A DNA stretch of 51,559 bases from Micrococcales bacterium. Its GTDB lineage: Bacteria > Actinomycetota > Actinomycetes > Actinomycetales > CAWJMD01. A program made the translations under genes and the position numbers. How positions within the stretch are numbered: the stretch's first letter is position 1; each line of letters opens with the position of its first letter. The DNA lies in NCBI GenBank assembly GCA_002748415.1, contig PDSI01000115.1, forward strand, positions 1 to 51,559, written 5' to 3'. This document shows, piece after piece, positions 51,186 through 51,559 of the stretch. The notes under the pieces are model-generated. The model saw only the letters and a list, made by a program, of their open reading frames with translations, had not been told where the DNA came from and searched no databases.

Positions 51186-51559
51186 TGCCGGATTGCCCGG
51201 TTCGGTGCCTCTCCGGGTGGAGTTGCCGGTTCTCGACGGACTGCCGGCATGGACGACTGCGGCCGCAAAGGCTCAGCTGTCGTGTTGAGTTATGACTCGC
51301 GTCCACTCCGTCAACGCGCGGATAGCCGGTGAAGCCGTAGCTCGGCTCTTGCGGGAGTCATTCCGCCGGGTGCCCCGGGTACCACGAGAGCTTCCGGGTC
51401 AACACAACGAGAACCAGCACGTTGCCGAATGCACGGTCAGTCCGTGTCTGGAAACTGCAAGGTAGCTCAAGGGTGCCGGAGACGGCGCCGGCAGGGACGC
51501 TCTTGTTGAATGAGACACTATTTTCCCGGTTGGCGGGTGTGCCTTGTGGCGCATGAATC

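Larger units (their letters stand above)
50896..51559. other. Gene-free end region with repeats
   Basis: The 664 bases after ABC-F have no convincing gene. They hold a 14-bp tandem pair (51049-51076) and copy B of the palindromic element. The last 80 bases are somewhat A+T richer and could lead to a promoter outside the window. Confidence 0.65.

Overview
The window is about 51.6 kb of high-GC DNA (roughly two thirds G+C by eye) from an actinobacterium. The evidence is the gene content (RpfB-type resuscitation factor, SepX/GlpR-type division protein, class F sortase, GT39 protein mannosyltransferase, DyP/PCuAC copper genes, MsiK-type sugar ATPase), frequent GTG starts, and gene order. From mscL (24.3 kb) to ispE (49.0 kb) the order mscL, FmdB, 5-FCL, rimJ, sepX/glpR, pmt, rsmI, metG, tatD, rpfB, ksgA, ispE is, from memory, that of Mycobacterium tuberculosis Rv0985c-Rv1011. 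I cannot fix the genus. At least 15 genes have a TAnnnT -10 box six or seven bases before an ATG or GTG, which suggests that many mRNAs are leaderless.

Layout. 1-2.8 kb: an FtsX-type ABC permease (cut by the window edge) and its ATPase. 2.9-5.3 kb: cysS-rlmB. 5.3-9.8 kb: an orphan sugar-importer ATPase, a membrane Ser/Thr kinase, a MauE/DoxX-like protein with a DsbA-like thiol protein, and tRNA-Thr(TGT). 9.9-13.1 kb: an Aer-type PAS protein, a cardiolipin-synthase-like PLD enzyme, and a Fur-family regulator. 13.2-16.5 kb: an envelope copper/peroxidase set (DyP, PCuAC lipoprotein, CopC, His-rich membrane protein). 16.6-20.7 kb: an EAL protein, then a PLP enzyme and a macro-domain protein with a small membrane protein. 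20.8-24.3 kb: MoxR, DUF58, VWA and a small acidic protein, the last ending inside a terminator-like hairpin. 24.3-33.2 kb: mscL, SAF, FmdB, penicillin acylase, 5-FCL, rimJ, sepX/glpR and a GH13 enzyme. 33.2-34.5 kb: about 1.3 kb of mostly non-coding DNA with an IS1380-like remnant, repeats and, at its edge, tRNA-Ala(CGC). 34.8-36.3 kb: a DUF4397 surface protein and a class F sortase. 36.3-50.9 kb: pmt, rsmI, a VOC protein, metG, tatD, two GGDEF proteins, rpfB, ksgA, purU, ispE and an ABC-F ATPase. The last 0.66 kb shows no gene.

How the genes connect. The cell-envelope theme is strong: RpfB, Pmt, sortase F, MscL, the MoxR/DUF58/VWA set, the copper/DyP set and DsbA/MauE. Cyclic-di-GMP is represented by one EAL and two GGDEF proteins. 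Translation and RNA modification are served by cysS, rlmB, metG, rsmI, ksgA, rimJ and two tRNAs.

The least ordinary features are non-coding. An 80-bp palindromic element is present twice in opposite orientation (33375-33454 and 51106-51185), both copies in gene-free DNA. The palindrome GTAACGTTAC occurs before two envelope-gene sets. A terminator-like hairpin sits in the DUF4397 leader. Several 14-23 bp tandem duplications lie at gene 3' ends. I see no CRISPR array, rRNA or complete insertion sequence.
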